Shown here one piece after another: positions 1 through 10,732 of a DNA stretch of 64,000 nt (the stretch's first letter is position 1; every line of letters starts with the position of its first letter). Where the stretch lies: assembly GCA_947095535.1 (NCBI GenBank), contig OX352772.1, positions 225,454,994 to 225,518,993 of the forward strand, written 5' to 3'. The stretch is from Poecilobothrus nobilitatus. Taxonomy: Eukaryota > Arthropoda > Insecta > Diptera > Dolichopodidae. The notes under the pieces are model-generated. The model saw only the letters and a program-made list of their open reading frames with translations. It was not told where the DNA came from and made no database searches. Both the position numbers and the translations under genes were made by a program.

Positions 1-1437
1 TTGGTCAAGCAACGCACGCACTGTGATTTCCTTTCCAGAAGAATTTATTATTTTGGCCAAAACAGTGGCGAGCAAAACTTGTTTGCATTTGCTGAACGCT
101 GTAGTTCTTACATCCTTGTCAGGACACTGGAGATACTCCGTAGAACTACTATTGTTTGAAGGTGTGAAACTGGGACTGTTGATATTCAAAATATGATTGC
201 TTGCTCGCACATGTGACATATATGGCGCTCCCAATGGCTGCGTGTGACCAGCTCCTCTAGTTAAGTGCAGTAACGTATGATGTGGCTTCTGGCACTCATG
301 GCATTTGTGTTTGCTGGAACACTGCGGTACTTTGTGACCTTCTCCTAAACAATTCCAGCATAACGCTTTTGTTCTTACAAAGTCCAATCGTTTAATAGGA
401 GCCAGTTCTAAAAATTTTTTACATTTTCTTAAGATATGCGACTCTTTACACATGGTACAAATAACTCCAGTTACTGACGCGATGTGGAAATTTTTGGTAG
501 GTGTTTGCTTAACGTCCTTTGATTTAATGTGATTTGGATGATTACGTTGAACAGATTCCAAAGTCCGAAATCTGTTTTCTAAAAATTCTTTGAACACTGT
601 GAATTCCGGTATTGTTCGAGAGTTGCCAATCTTTTTCTCCCATAATTGTTAAGTTCGAAATGGTAATTTCTGAACCAATAAGAAAATTAAAATACTATTC
701 CAGCTTTCCACGAGTATATTTAAATTTTTTAAGGAAAGATAGGCTGCAATAGTAGTGTCCAGCATGTTTTTGATTGCTGTTGCTGACTCAGCTGTAATTT
801 GTGGTTGACTTAGTAGAACCTTTAGCTGTCTGTTTACCAGCACTCTTTTGTTTTCATAACGATCAGTCAGAATAGTTATGGCTGACTTAAACCCTGATTC
901 TTCTAAATGCAAATGTTGAATGAGTGTTGCTGCATCTCCCTCCACCTTGGTCTTTAGCACGTTCAATTTCTGTATATTCGACATTTGCGCGTATTGCAGG
1001 AAATAAGCGTCTAAAGCGTCTTAAAGGCCGGCCAACTTTCATACGTGCCATCAAACGGGAGTAAACTCAAGCGTGGTGGCGCAAAATCTTGTTGAGTTGC
1101 AATAAATGAAGAACTCAAATCTGGGGTTTCTTTTGTTTTTGTTTTTTAGCTGGTCATAAGCCTCCTTCAACTCAGGTTGCAGATCCATATACACTTCTAA
1201 AATTTTTGTCCATGTTTCACTCTTTAAATATTCTTCGACGTCATCTATGCCAACAACAGCCATGTGCAATTTCTCCGACTGCTTGAATCTGTTTTCTACT
1301 AATGTCAGCCTTGTTTCCAATTGAGTCGCACGTAACTTCGACCTTAGTTCCTTAAACCCAGCTTGAAAGGTTAGCATATCCTTTAAATTGGTTTCCAATT
1401 GCGCGATAATTGTTGCTTTCGTTTTTGCCTTTGACAT
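1..1437 (-). pseudogene. BEL/Pao gag-protease, broken
   Basis: This would encode the structural Gag and the start of the aspartic protease. The N-terminal part (1437 to about 1051) is a helical, charged segment opening MSKAKTKATIIAQLE. The middle part (984 to 649) resembles the DUF1759-type gag region. Positions 1-640 encode three zinc knuckles: CTMCKESHILRKC, CWNCLGEGHKVPQC and CHECQKPHHTLLH. The last bases give ALLDQ, the start of the A16-type protease site. It is not functional: there are at least two frame changes between about 1020 and 1140, and one in-frame TAA at 649-651 between LPFRT and QLWEKK. Family assignment is firm from knuckle spacing and order; function is inferred. Confidence 0.82.
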
Positions 1438-2122
1438 CTTAACGCGATATAGAACTACTTACAACTTATATAACTCAAATTAGTTAATCCTTAATTTTTT
1501 TTAACAAAATTTTAGCATATAAAAAATGTTGCAAAAATATTTTTAAAACTTTTGTATATGTTGTTAATGTTGAATGTTTTTATAAAAATTTTATTATAAA
1601 TGTTTTTGTTGTTAAATGTTTATATTTAATATTGTGTGAATTTTGTTAGTATATAATAATTGGAACGGACTTACTTTTGATTTATGTATTCCTATTTTAT
1701 ATCCAGAAACCGTACCGAACGGGCGCGTGCCAAACCGTTAGAGATTCTGTACCCTAATATTTTGTTCACTATATAGATGCTTACAATGTCACTGGTTTTT
1801 TTTTTTTATATATTTTTTTAATTTTTTTCCGTTTTTACAAATTTTGAAAATTAGCTCTTTTTAATTATAATTTATCTTAGAAAATTTCAACAGTCACTGT
1901 TTTTAACTAGCTCAAATATTGTAAATTATAATACTTTAATTTTAATTTTTCTCATAAAAGTCACTGTTATCGTTCTTGCAAATTTGTCACCCAAATACAA
2001 TTTTTTTTTTTTTATTTATAGTTTATCAATATAAGTATATCTTTTTTTTATGTTTTTTTTACACCACAAATTTTCTAATTTTTCCTTGTTACACTTCATA
2101 CAAATTTGTTTGCCGCTTAAAA

Positions 2123-2139
2123 TCCGGCTCGAAGGACCA
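2123..2139 (-). other. Primer-binding site of the BEL/Pao element
   Basis: The minus strand reads TGGTCCTTCGAGCCGGA, which starts with TGG as expected for pairing with the CCA end of a tRNA. It sits five bases inside the putative LTR edge. Similar sites are known from arthropod BEL elements. Which tRNA pairs with it was not determined. Confidence 0.65.
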
Positions 2140-2144
2140 AAAAA

Positions 2145-2690
2145 TGTTTGTTTAATACACAAATATAAAAAAAACAAAATGTTTAATTCAAATGTTCAAT
2201 TCAATCCAATTTAACTTATTTTTCACTATTTTTTAAAAAATTAATAACGCACTGTTATATTTTTTATTATAATAAAACGCACTGTTTTATTTTCAATTTA
2301 CTTTATATTAACAACCTAATTAATTAATAATGCACTGTTATTTTTTTTATTATAATAAAACGCACTGTTTTATTTTCAATTTAATTTATTTTAACAATCT
2401 TTCTTTTACGACTCTACGATAACGATTGATTAAAATTCATAAAATTTGGGTTTATATAAACTTGAGTTAAACGGTTCAGGACTAACGTTTAACTCAAGTT
2501 CAGTAACCTTGAATTTAAAGTACATAATAAAAATGAAAAGAAAACCAAAGTATATAAAAAACATATGTAGTGTATATAAAAAGTTAAAATCATTGAATAT
2601 ATAAAAAATATAAAATTATTGTGAATTAAATTAATTTTAGTTGTTAATTAAGTTTAGTTGTTGACATCTTGTGTCCCAAAATTAAAACAA
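2145..2690 (-). repeat. Putative 5' LTR of the BEL/Pao element
   Basis: Placed by its position directly outside the primer site and by TG/CA ends on the minus strand. It contains a tandem pair of about 83 bp (2241-2323 and 2324-2399), each holding two GCACTGTT-type motifs and an ATTATAATAAAA core. A minus-strand TATATAAA near 2450 could be its promoter. The outer boundary cannot be proved without the second LTR. Confidence 0.4.
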
Positions 2691-2979
2691 TTATATTTTG
2701 ACAATTTCTATCTAACATTGTGAATTTGTTTGTTTTTGACAATTAATGTAAGTATCAATAATACTTTTTTTTTATGTACAAAATTTTATATATTTTTTTA
2801 ATTTTTAGAATTTTAGATATATAAACAAAAAATATGAATGATGTTTCAAGGTACTGCATGTTGATTGCCACCAGGATTCAACCATCACTGAGGAACCAGG
2901 ATTCACCTTTACTCAGATAAGTACAAAAATAATTTTAATTTGAAATTGATTCTTTGTTTCTCCTTTTTTTTATTTTTAG

Positions 2980-3665
2980 ATGAACAAGAAACCAGCAAAA
3001 TATAATAGCTGCAGAAACAATACGTCTTAAACTATGTTATAATAAACTATGTAAAAAAATTAAAACTAATGTTATTAGGTGTAAAGATAACTATTATATT
3101 TTAAAAATTAACAGGAATCGTGGTAATCCTAAAAATGAATGGAAAGTAGTTAATGAAATTTTAAATAAAAATCTTACAAATAATGATATTGCGCTTGAGA
3201 TTGAAAATAATATTGTAGCTAATCCTTTAACTACCTATTGCTAATTATTTTAATACATACTTTATTAATGTTACAAATGATTTTGTTTTAAATTCTGATC
3301 TTAGTATAGACCTGTCCTCCTTTCTTTTAGTTATCGATGATTCTTTTCAGTGCAATAGTTTTCATTTCTTTGACTTTACTTCATTGGAAGTGCACAAGCC
3401 AATCTGTAATTTGGATAATAGTGTTTCTATCTCTTACGATAAGGCTTCAAATAGAATTCTCAAAAAATTTCGTTGATGTTGTCGATGTGTTGTGATTTAT
3501 TTTTAATTTCAGTGTTCATTCTGAACATTTTCCTGCAGGTTTAAAAATTACAGAAGTTACTCCTTTGTTTAAAAAAGGTTCTTCGTTAAATGTAAATAAT
3601 TACCTTTCTCTATCTCTCTTCTTTCTCCGATATCTAAAATTTTTGAAAAGGTTATCAAAAACGCA
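2980..3665 (+). pseudogene. CR1/Jockey-superfamily LINE reverse transcriptase fragment
   Basis: No long frame survives, but translated pieces match non-LTR RT in order. A piece around 3110-3180 reads NRNRGNPKNEWKVVNEI, typical of the linker between endonuclease and RT. Around 3525-3660 there is FPAGLKITEVTPLFKKG followed by a SLLSPISKIFEKVI-like stretch, the start of the RT fingers. At least two frame changes and several stops separate them. Nothing downstream of RT motif 1 is present. The clade (CR1-like rather than Jockey proper) is a tentative reading. Confidence 0.6.
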
Positions 3666-3756
3666 TTTTTAACTTTTTAAATTTTGAGCTTTTTAAAGCT
3701 TCTAATCCTCCTAAAAGTATGCAAAAAAAAAAAATTATTTGCATACGCTCGTCCAA

Positions 3757-3960
3757 AATGTATGCAAAATGAGTAAAAATGATTGTGTCTTTGATATTTT
3801 ATTTTAAAAAAGCTATAGTGCTGAATATTTTAAATTAGGATAAAAATATGAAAAGTTTTTAAAGTTTGGTTTAAAAATTTCAAAGTTTGGTTTAAAAGTT
3901 TTTAAAGTTTATTATTATTTATTATTAAAGTTTATTGATTATTCTAAATTTAACTTTGTG
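3757..3960 (+). repeat. Stray copy of the Polinton-2-type terminal repeat
   Basis: This stretch closely matches 27979-28130 at the left end of Polinton-2, including the strings TATAGTGCTGAATATTT and AAAGTTTGGTTTAAA. Its first 31 bases recur exactly at 8902-8932, on the other side of the I-clade LINE. From 3961 to about 4420 there is no gene; the 5' leader of the I-clade LINE probably begins in it. Confidence 0.65.
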
Positions 3961-4421
3961 GTTAGTCATAACCTACATTAATTTTTAGAAGACCTGGACA
4001 TTGAGAGAGGAAAGCTAAATAGTAGTCCTTTTTTTCAAAATAAATACACGTAGTCTTATGGAAAAAAATAGTAGTCCTCCTAGAAATCTGGAAATAACAC
4101 AAAAACTACAGATTTTTTTTAATTTCGTCCTAAGGGACTCGTCAAATCACTCAACTCGTATATACGAAGAGGATAGGTTGTGAAAATTAGCAATTAAAAA
4201 GAAAATTAAAATAACTTAATAACTTTTCTTTTTGTTAACCATTAACTCTTCTTTTTGTTAACCTGTTTCTTTTGTTTTTCTTTTTTGTAAATAACTACTC
4301 AAAAAAAAAAACAGTTTTCATTTAGAACATCAAATCAAAAAAAGAAAAAGGAAAACCACATTTTAACTTTTTCAACAACACAATAAAACACAAGTAAAAC
4401 ATATAAGAACACACAAAAAAG

Positions 4422-4709
4422 ATGCTTCCTTCGGGGAGCGCAAATCGATATGGTCTCCTTGGCGAGGAGTCCCCAGCAAAAAGAAAAAAACAACATAACA
4501 AATTGCAGCCTGGAAACATAACCTATACGAATGAAGGCAAAAAATTTCTTAATATAAAAGCAACCGACAACACAACAAATTTGAGGGCTACTAATAAATT
4601 TGTACTTACAAAATTTCTTGAAGGAATATATCCAACATTCAAAGCAACATGGGACAGAACAGGAAACATTCTCTTGGAAGTACCAACTAAAAAAGTGATA
4701 ATAATCTAA
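4422..4709 (+). pseudogene. I-clade LINE ORF1 (gag-like) N-terminal remnant
   Basis: A 95-codon frame directly upstream of ORF2. It has a lysine-rich start (SPAKRKKQHNK) followed by FVLTKFLEGIYPTFKATWD, which resembles the beginning of an RNA-recognition-like gag domain. Zinc knuckles, normally present at the end of I-element ORF1, are missing and the frame is about a quarter of the usual length. An internal deletion is the simplest explanation. The 297 bases between it and ORF2 are A/T homopolymer-rich and contain no gene. Confidence 0.55.
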
Positions 4710-5006
4710 CAAATAATACAAAAGTAGATATAGAACTAACATAAATTAAGTATCAATTTAAAAAAAAAAAAGAAAAAAAAGGAAATTTACACTTATTTCT
4801 AATTTTTAACTTAAATGTCAATTTATAGTCTCGCCAAAAATTATGTTAAAAAAAAAAAATTTTTTTTTTTTTTTTTTTCTTCTTTTTTTCAATTTATTAT
4901 TATTCAATACAATAATTTCTGAAAAACAAAATTAAAAACAGTAAAATTAAATTTAACTTTTACCCGATATAATTTGGAATAGTATATTAACTAAAGAAAA
5001 ATTAAA

Positions 5007-8000
5007 ATGTCAGAAAATAATCTTAATAACATTAAAAAAAAATACAGCATATTACAGTGGAATATACAGGGTTACTTAGCAAATAAAGCAAATTTAGAAT
5101 TACTAATTAAAAAATATAAACCCTTAATAGCTTGTTTGCAAGAAACACACTTACCAGAATCCTTACACCCACTAGAAAGCTTGAACTATCATTGTTTATT
5201 TTGTGCCGGTTTTCCAAATCAAAATACTGGTGGATTGGGCTTTTTAATAAATAAAGGGCTAGATTATACGAAAATACAATTAAATACTAATATCCAAGCA
5301 AGTGCTATAAAAGTAAACTTTCCTAATTACGCCAAACAAATCACAATACAAAATCTTTATCTTGAGCATAATTCCAACTATCAAAAAGAAGACCTCGCGA
5401 ACCTAGTGTCACAAATTGATAAACCTTTTATTATCACTGGTGACTTTAACGCGCGCAATGTGCTTTGGGGTGACCAAATAATCAATAATAGAGGCAAAAT
5501 GGTGGAAAACTGGCTAGAAGAGAACGATGATTTAATACTATTAAATGATGGTTCTCCCACACTCTTCAGTACAAGAGGTACATTTACGTGTATTGATTTA
5601 ACAATATGTACTCCAGATCTAGCTCCCAAGTTTCATTGGCATACCACCATCAATCCTAAGGGTAGTGACCACTTTGCCATATTTCTTTGTTCAGAAACTG
5701 GAAAAAGCCATGTTATTCCAAAAACGAGATTCTTGGAAAAAAGTGCAAACTGGGAAAAATTTTCAAAACAGTTAGATATATTTCTAGATCTTAGACCACA
5801 ATCTGAAAATATTAATAGAGAAATCGCCATACTTACCAAAAGCATAAGATTTTCTGCTAGCCAGTCAATGCCAACAGCAAAAAAGTGCCAAAGAACTCAA
5901 CCCATATGGTTAAACAGAAACATTCAAAATCTAATTAAGATTCGAAATAGGCTTTGGAGAAATTTTAGACTAGACCCTATTAAAGAAAAATTAATTCAGG
6001 TACGTAGAGCTAACGCCATATTAAAAAAAGAAATTAGGGCAGCGAGAACCAAATCTTGGCAAAACTTTGCTGATAGTATAGGTAAAGAAAACGGGAATTA
6101 CTGGGAGAAAGCTATGAGGGTGATTGGAAAGAAAAATACGGGCACAATAGCAATCAAACATCATGTGGAAGGGGATTTAATTACAAACTCGGAACAAAAT
6201 GCAAACTTCTTTGCGAACATGTGCTCGAAAAACTCAGAAGACAATATTTACACTCCTGAATTCCAAGCTGAAAAGCTAAATTTTATCCTTCCAAATTCTA
6301 TAACAAACTATAGTATCCTTGATGAACCAATTACTCTGCAGGAAGTTGGAAACACGCTAGCTAAGTTTAAAGGAACAACACCAGGCTTAGATGGAGTTTC
6401 TTATGGTATGCTCAAGCATACCACAAATAACTTCAAAAAACGCCTGTTAGATCTTTATAATAAAATATACAGCTCAAGCTATTTTCCACAAGCATGGAAA
6501 ATTGCAGAGATAGTACCCATACCAAAAGGGAATAAAGATCCCAACAATCCTGATAACTATAGGTTTATATCACTACTCACTACTATGTCTAAAATTTTTG
6601 AAAAGATTCTTGGGAACAGATTGAGCTGGTTTTTAGAAAAAAATATGTCTAGTAGGATCCATGGTTTTAGACCCAACAGAAGCACACAAACATTACTACA
6701 AACCTTAGAATTTGAATTAGCAATGGCATTACAAAATAAAGAGCATGTGACAATAATATCTTCCGATATTGAAAAAGCCTTTGACAAAATCGTAAGACAT
6801 AAGATCTTAGAGCAATTAGTCAAATGGAAAATAGGTATAAAGTTTGTAAAAACAATTGAAAACTTTCTGACTAATAGGAAAATTACTGTTAAAATTAATG
6901 GGAAATTGTCAAGAATAGAAAACCTCTTAAATGGAATACCTCAAGGATCTCCACTTTCTGTACATTTATTTAACACCTTTATTTCCAGCCTTCCCAATGC
7001 TCTGAAAGATATAAAAGGACTCAGGTATCTAATATATGCTGACAATATCTTGATATATAGTGTAGGGAAAGATAATGAAATTAACAATAAAGTACAGGTC
7101 GGTCTCAATAGATTGAAAACGTGGGCTGAATCAAATGGTGTTAACTTTCCCTTAGATAAAATAGAAGCGATTCATATATGCAGAAGAAGAAACTGCAACC
7201 CAGAATTGCTTAAATATAATAATGTAGATATTCAATTTGTAAAAGAAATCTCAATACTAGGGCTCACCTTCACAAAAACGCTTAAATACGAACCACACAT
7301 TAATAAGCTACAAAAAAAACTAAAAAGAACAAACAATCTCTTAAAGCTTATTTGTCGAAACAAGTGTGGACCACCTATCAAAATAGCCTTACAAATTGCA
7401 AGGGCACTGCAAATTGGGAAAATAGATTATGCTATCAGCATTTACGGCTATTGTAGTCAGTCACACATACAAAAAATACAAAAACAACTGAACCAAGCCA
7501 TCAGAATTGCGCTAGGGGCGTTAAGAACAACAAATGTGGATAGCCTGTGGGTAGAATCAGGCTTTCCAACCTTTGAAGAAAGACGTGATCTAATGGCCGG
7601 TAATTTCATACACAAACAATATAGTGAATTAAACCAACCTCTAAATAAATTAGTACGTGCCCTGATTGGGAATAAAATAGAAACCCCCAAAGCATCAGCT
7701 TTGACAAAAGCTAAAAATTACTCATATGCTAACGACATTCTGTTTGTAAACCCTTTACCAAACATAGACAACATATCACCTTGGTTAGAAGACGTAAAAA
7801 AACATATAGATATATCAATAGCACAATATGTAAAGGAAAATACTGATTGTCAAATATACCGTCAGATGTTTCAAACAGTGAAAAATCTGCATTCTAACGC
7901 ATACAGAATTTTTACCGATGCAACAAAGTCAGATAAGGGGGTGGCATTAGCTATAGTTGACGAAGACAAACTACTAGTTAAAAAAATGCTCGTAGCGGAA

Positions 8001-8471
8001 ACAGAAATTTATAACGCCGAAATAGTAGCACTGTATGAAGCACTTACTTACAGCCTTGACATCAATATGCATTCAATAGTAATATTTACAGACAGCTTGA
8101 GTTCTCTCAATGCAATAAAGAACAATAATAACAAACAACCTATTGTTAGAAAAATTAAGAGCATACTAGTTTCCACAAACAAAAATATTAAATTGGTATG
8201 GATTCCAAGTCACTGTGGCATACCCGGAAATGAACTTGCCGACAAAGAAGCAAAATTAGCGGCCCAAAGTCCAACCTTCCTTAGTGACATATATTTTGCT
8301 AGTACCAAATCAAAAGAACTTGAAAAAAAGATTTTGTACAATAGGCAATTAAAATGGAACTCCTCTAATAGTTTCTTAAAATGTCACTGGCCGAATGCAA
8401 CACCACCAGTATATGAAATTAAACATAGGGCTATAGAAACTAAAAATGCCCACACTGTCAAAATACATTGA
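5007..8471 (+). CDS. I-clade LINE ORF2: endonuclease, reverse transcriptase, RNase H
   Basis: A 1,154-residue frame that would nick genomic DNA and copy the element's RNA at the target. Residues 10-230 are an APE-type endonuclease (ILQWNIQG, CLQETHL, ITGDFNARN, PKGSDHFAIF). Residues about 440-750 are the RT, with motif A SSDIEKAFDKI, motif B GIPQGSPLS and motif C YADN where YADD is expected. RNase H follows at about 960-1095 with the acidic residues of FTDAT, NAEIVAL, FTDS and NELADKEA. After residue about 1130 the frame has shifted. The usual C-terminal zinc motif survives in another frame at 8431-8622 (CPHCQNTLTVKH), and about 40 residues before it appear deleted. The endonuclease to RNase H part is otherwise uninterrupted. 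Confidence 0.9.
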   Translation: MSENNLNNIKKKYSILQWNIQGYLANKANLELLIKKYKPLIACLQETHLPESLHPLESLNYHCLFCAGFPNQNTGGLGFLINKGLDYTKIQLNTNIQASAIKVNFPNYAKQITIQNLYLEHNSNYQKEDLANLVSQIDKPFIITGDFNARNVLWGDQIINNRGKMVENWLEENDDLILLNDGSPTLFSTRGTFTCIDLTICTPDLAPKFHWHTTINPKGSDHFAIFLCSETGKSHVIPKTRFLEKSANWEKFSKQLDIFLDLRPQSENINREIAILTKSIRFSASQSMPTAKKCQRTQPIWLNRNIQNLIKIRNRLWRNFRLDPIKEKLIQVRRANAILKKEIRAARTKSWQNFADSIGKENGNYWEKAMRVIGKKNTGTIAIKHHVEGDLITNSEQNANFFANMCSKNSEDNIYTPEFQAEKLNFILPNSITNYSILDEPITLQEVGNTLAKFKGTTPGLDGVSYGMLKHTTNNFKKRLLDLYNKIYSSSYFPQAWKIAEIVPIPKGNKDPNNPDNYRFISLLTTMSKIFEKILGNRLSWFLEKNMSSRIHGFRPNRSTQTLLQTLEFELAMALQNKEHVTIISSDIEKAFDKIVRHKILEQLVKWKIGIKFVKTIENFLTNRKITVKINGKLSRIENLLNGIPQGSPLSVHLFNTFISSLPNALKDIKGLRYLIYADNILIYSVGKDNEINNKVQVGLNRLKTWAESNGVNFPLDKIEAIHICRRRNCNPELLKYNNVDIQFVKEISILGLTFTKTLKYEPHINKLQKKLKRTNNLLKLICRNKCGPPIKIALQIARALQIGKIDYAISIYGYCSQSHIQKIQKQLNQAIRIALGALRTTNVDSLWVESGFPTFEERRDLMAGNFIHKQYSELNQPLNKLVRALIGNKIETPKASALTKAKNYSYANDILFVNPLPNIDNISPWLEDVKKHIDISIAQYVKENTDCQIYRQMFQTVKNLHSNAYRIFTDATKSDKGVALAIVDEDKLLVKKMLVAETEIYNAEIVALYEALTYSLDINMHSIVIFTDSLSSLNAIKNNNNKQPIVRKIKSILVSTNKNIKLVWIPSHCGIPGNELADKEAKLAAQSPTFLSDIYFASTKSKELEKKILYNRQLKWNSSNSFLKCHWPNATPPVYEIKHRAIETKNAHTVKIH

Positions 8472-8901
8472 CAGTCAAACACATACTGTTCGAATGCCAA
8501 GGATCAAGCAGTTTCTTACAAAACCACACTGTAAATTTAACTAAAATACTGAGTCCTACATCAGAAAACGTTGAAATAGTGGAAAAAATATTTAAACATT
8601 ATAATATGTGGAACGCGATATAATATAACATTCCAAATTATATTAAAAATTGTAAATAAAATATATAAAATATTGTAAAATAGCCTTAAGTCAATAGTTA
8701 AATAGTTAGTTAAGTACCCTTTTTTTTTTTTTTTTTTTGTATAGATATATTAATTTAATTTTCTTTTTTTTTTACTTTTAATTTTCTTGTAAATAAATAT
8801 ATTTAAGATAGGCGAGCCCATAATGGCCCTAGCAGCCGAGGGCTATAATAATATTATCATAATTTTATTATATAATATTAGAATTAAATAAATAAATAAA
8901 T

Positions 8902-9038
8902 AATGTATGCAAAATGAGTAAAAATGATTGTGTAAATGATTGTGATCTTTTTTTAGGTTAAATTAGAACGTAAATTATTAAATAAAAGTTAAATAAAAAA
9001 AAAACAATAAAAAAAAAAAAAAATGTATGCAAAATGAG
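8902..9038 (+). repeat. Repeats flanking the I-clade LINE, Polinton-2 terminal-repeat type
   Basis: The string starting AATGTATGCAAAATGAG occurs at 8902 and 9022; the first copy extends to 31 bases identical with 3757-3787. The intervening DNA is A-rich with no gene. Confidence 0.6.
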
Positions 9039-9405
9039 TGGAGTCATATTTGACCTCTTAAACGAGTAAGATGCAAAATATACGAGCTTAGTAAAAAATC
9101 GCAAGTGTAGTTTTGTTTTTTAGTCGCAGCTAACAAGGACTAAACATATAATATTTTATAAACATATAAAATTTTAATTAATATTAACAAGTGAAAGAAA
9201 CTTAAACAAAAATAAATAAATAGTGCAAAATTATACTTTTTATAATCATACAGTATAAAATACCGCATGGTTACTGACTCTGAATGGACAAATATATTAA
9301 AAAAGCCAAAGCATATGATAGTTTCTAACAGAATAAAAAAAAATCCAAGTAAAAAAAAATATTAAAATAATAAATAATGAAAGTATTAAAAATGAACTTT
9401 TATTA

Positions 9406-10732
9406 ATGAAAACGAAAGTAAACCAATTACTAAATGACAATTTAAATGTACCAAATAATGTAAATAGTTTAGCATTATTAAGTGACAACAATGACATTAA
9501 TATCTCAGATGACATCAATGACGTCGTCGAGCCAATAAAAAAAACAAATATAACCAAAAATAAAAATAATACTGATTACTTAGAAATTTAAAAAAAAAAA
9601 AAAATACTGATAAACTAAATACTAATAATGAACCAATTATTAACTTCCCCGGACCCTCAAATGTAAATTCACTAAATAATAATTATAATAATTCTAATCT
9701 GAGTTCATCATGTGACACTAATACACAAAATAAAATTGAAAACAATAATATACAAATTAAAACTAAAAATAAAAATATGCCTCCAATATTCATTACATCA
9801 GAAGATATTCATGTAATAAAAAATTTAATTAAATTACAATTAGAAATTACAAATTTTTTTATAAAAACTATAATAAAACGCGACACATACTATATTTGAA
9901 AACCGAAATAGAATTTAATAAAACTTTAGAATCTTTAAAAGAAGCAAAAGTAGAATGCTTCTCATATAATATTAAAAGCCAAAAACCGATCAGTCTAGTA
10001 TTAAAAGGTCTACATAACGACTACGAACCAGAAGATATACTAAACTTACTAAAATCAAATAATGTTGAACAAGTGAAATTCACCAAAGTAATAAGAATGA
10101 ATACAAAAAAAGCAATCAATCAAAATATAAAGTTACCAATTTATATAGTACAAGCGGGACCACAAAGTTTGATAAATAATATATTTAACATAAAGCATTT
10201 AGACAACCAAATAATAAAATGGGAAAGATTAAAAAAACCAAGTATCATACAGTGTAAAAGATGCCAACGTTTTAACCACTCCGCATTTAATTGCAATATG
10301 GAGCCGAGATGCGTAAAATGTGGTGGCAACCACATTCCAGCAAATTGTACCATACAAAAGGAGAGCCTCGCAGAAAAATTTTACTGTATTTTATGCAAGA
10401 CATCAGGTCACCCGGCATCTTATAGGAATTGTCCGGTTTATAAACAAAAATTTAATGAATTAGAGATAAGTAAACAAAATAAAATTAATAATACAATAAA
10501 TAAAACAATAACAAAAACAAAAACAATTTCCAATAACAACAACAATAATAACTTTATTAATAATAAAAATGCAAATAACATTAACAACATAAATTTAGAG
10601 ACAATATTTTTAGCTATTAATGATTTAACAAAAAATTTAAATAATATATGTGAGAATTTTAAGACTCTGCAAAAAGAAATGCAAAATCAATCCGCAAGGG
10701 TAGATTTCTTATTTGAATCTATGCATGATTGA
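9406..10732 (+). pseudogene. Jockey LINE ORF1 (gag-like), copy 1, frameshifted
   Basis: An RNA-binding nucleocapsid-like protein. The N-terminal 61 codons (9406-9591) are Asn/Asp-rich and end in an A-run. The frame then changes, and changes again near 9870 where copy 2 has one extra base. The C-terminal part (9896-10732) carries the typical domain (SLVLKGLHNDYEPEDIL) and three knuckles: CKRCQRFNHSAFNC, CVKCGGNHIPANC and CILCKTSGHPASYRNC. Compared with copy 2 it lacks about ten residues, including the SYANVV motif, before an Asn-rich stretch. ORF2 starts inside its last codons. Confidence 0.82.

Larger units (their letters stand above)
1..2690 (-). mobile_element. BEL/Pao LTR retrotransposon, 5' part, truncated by the window edge
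   Basis: The element is read leftward. Seen from its 5' end it has a putative LTR (about 2690 to 2145), a primer-binding site (2139 to 2123), a leader (2122 to 1438) and a decayed gag-protease frame running off the left edge. The knuckle arrangement, the Pao-type gag segments and the primer site together point to BEL/Pao rather than Gypsy or Copia. The second LTR, RT, RNase H and integrase lie outside the window. The leader, about 690 bases, is T-rich and repeats the string CACTG several times but has no gene. The outer limit near 2690 is a guess from a possible TG...CA LTR edge. Confidence 0.8.
4422..8902 (+). mobile_element. I-clade LINE (copy A)
   Basis: A non-LTR retrotransposon with a short ORF1 remnant, a full EN-RT-RNase H ORF2 and a 3' tail of AAAT repeats (8884-8902). 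An RNase H domain after the RT and a 3' tail of short repeats rather than poly(A) are typical of the I clade. The 5' end could not be fixed and may lie some 300 bases upstream of 4422. From 8623 to 8883 there is a 3' untranslated region with T-rich runs and no gene. Confidence 0.85.

Noticed and set aside
2745..2990. GTAAGT and TTTTTAG pairs resembling small introns
   Set aside because: No coding exons are visible on either side; such signals are common in AT-rich DNA.
4335..4742. Phe/Cys-rich minus-strand frame
   Set aside because: Antisense shadow of the I-clade ORF1 region and A-runs.
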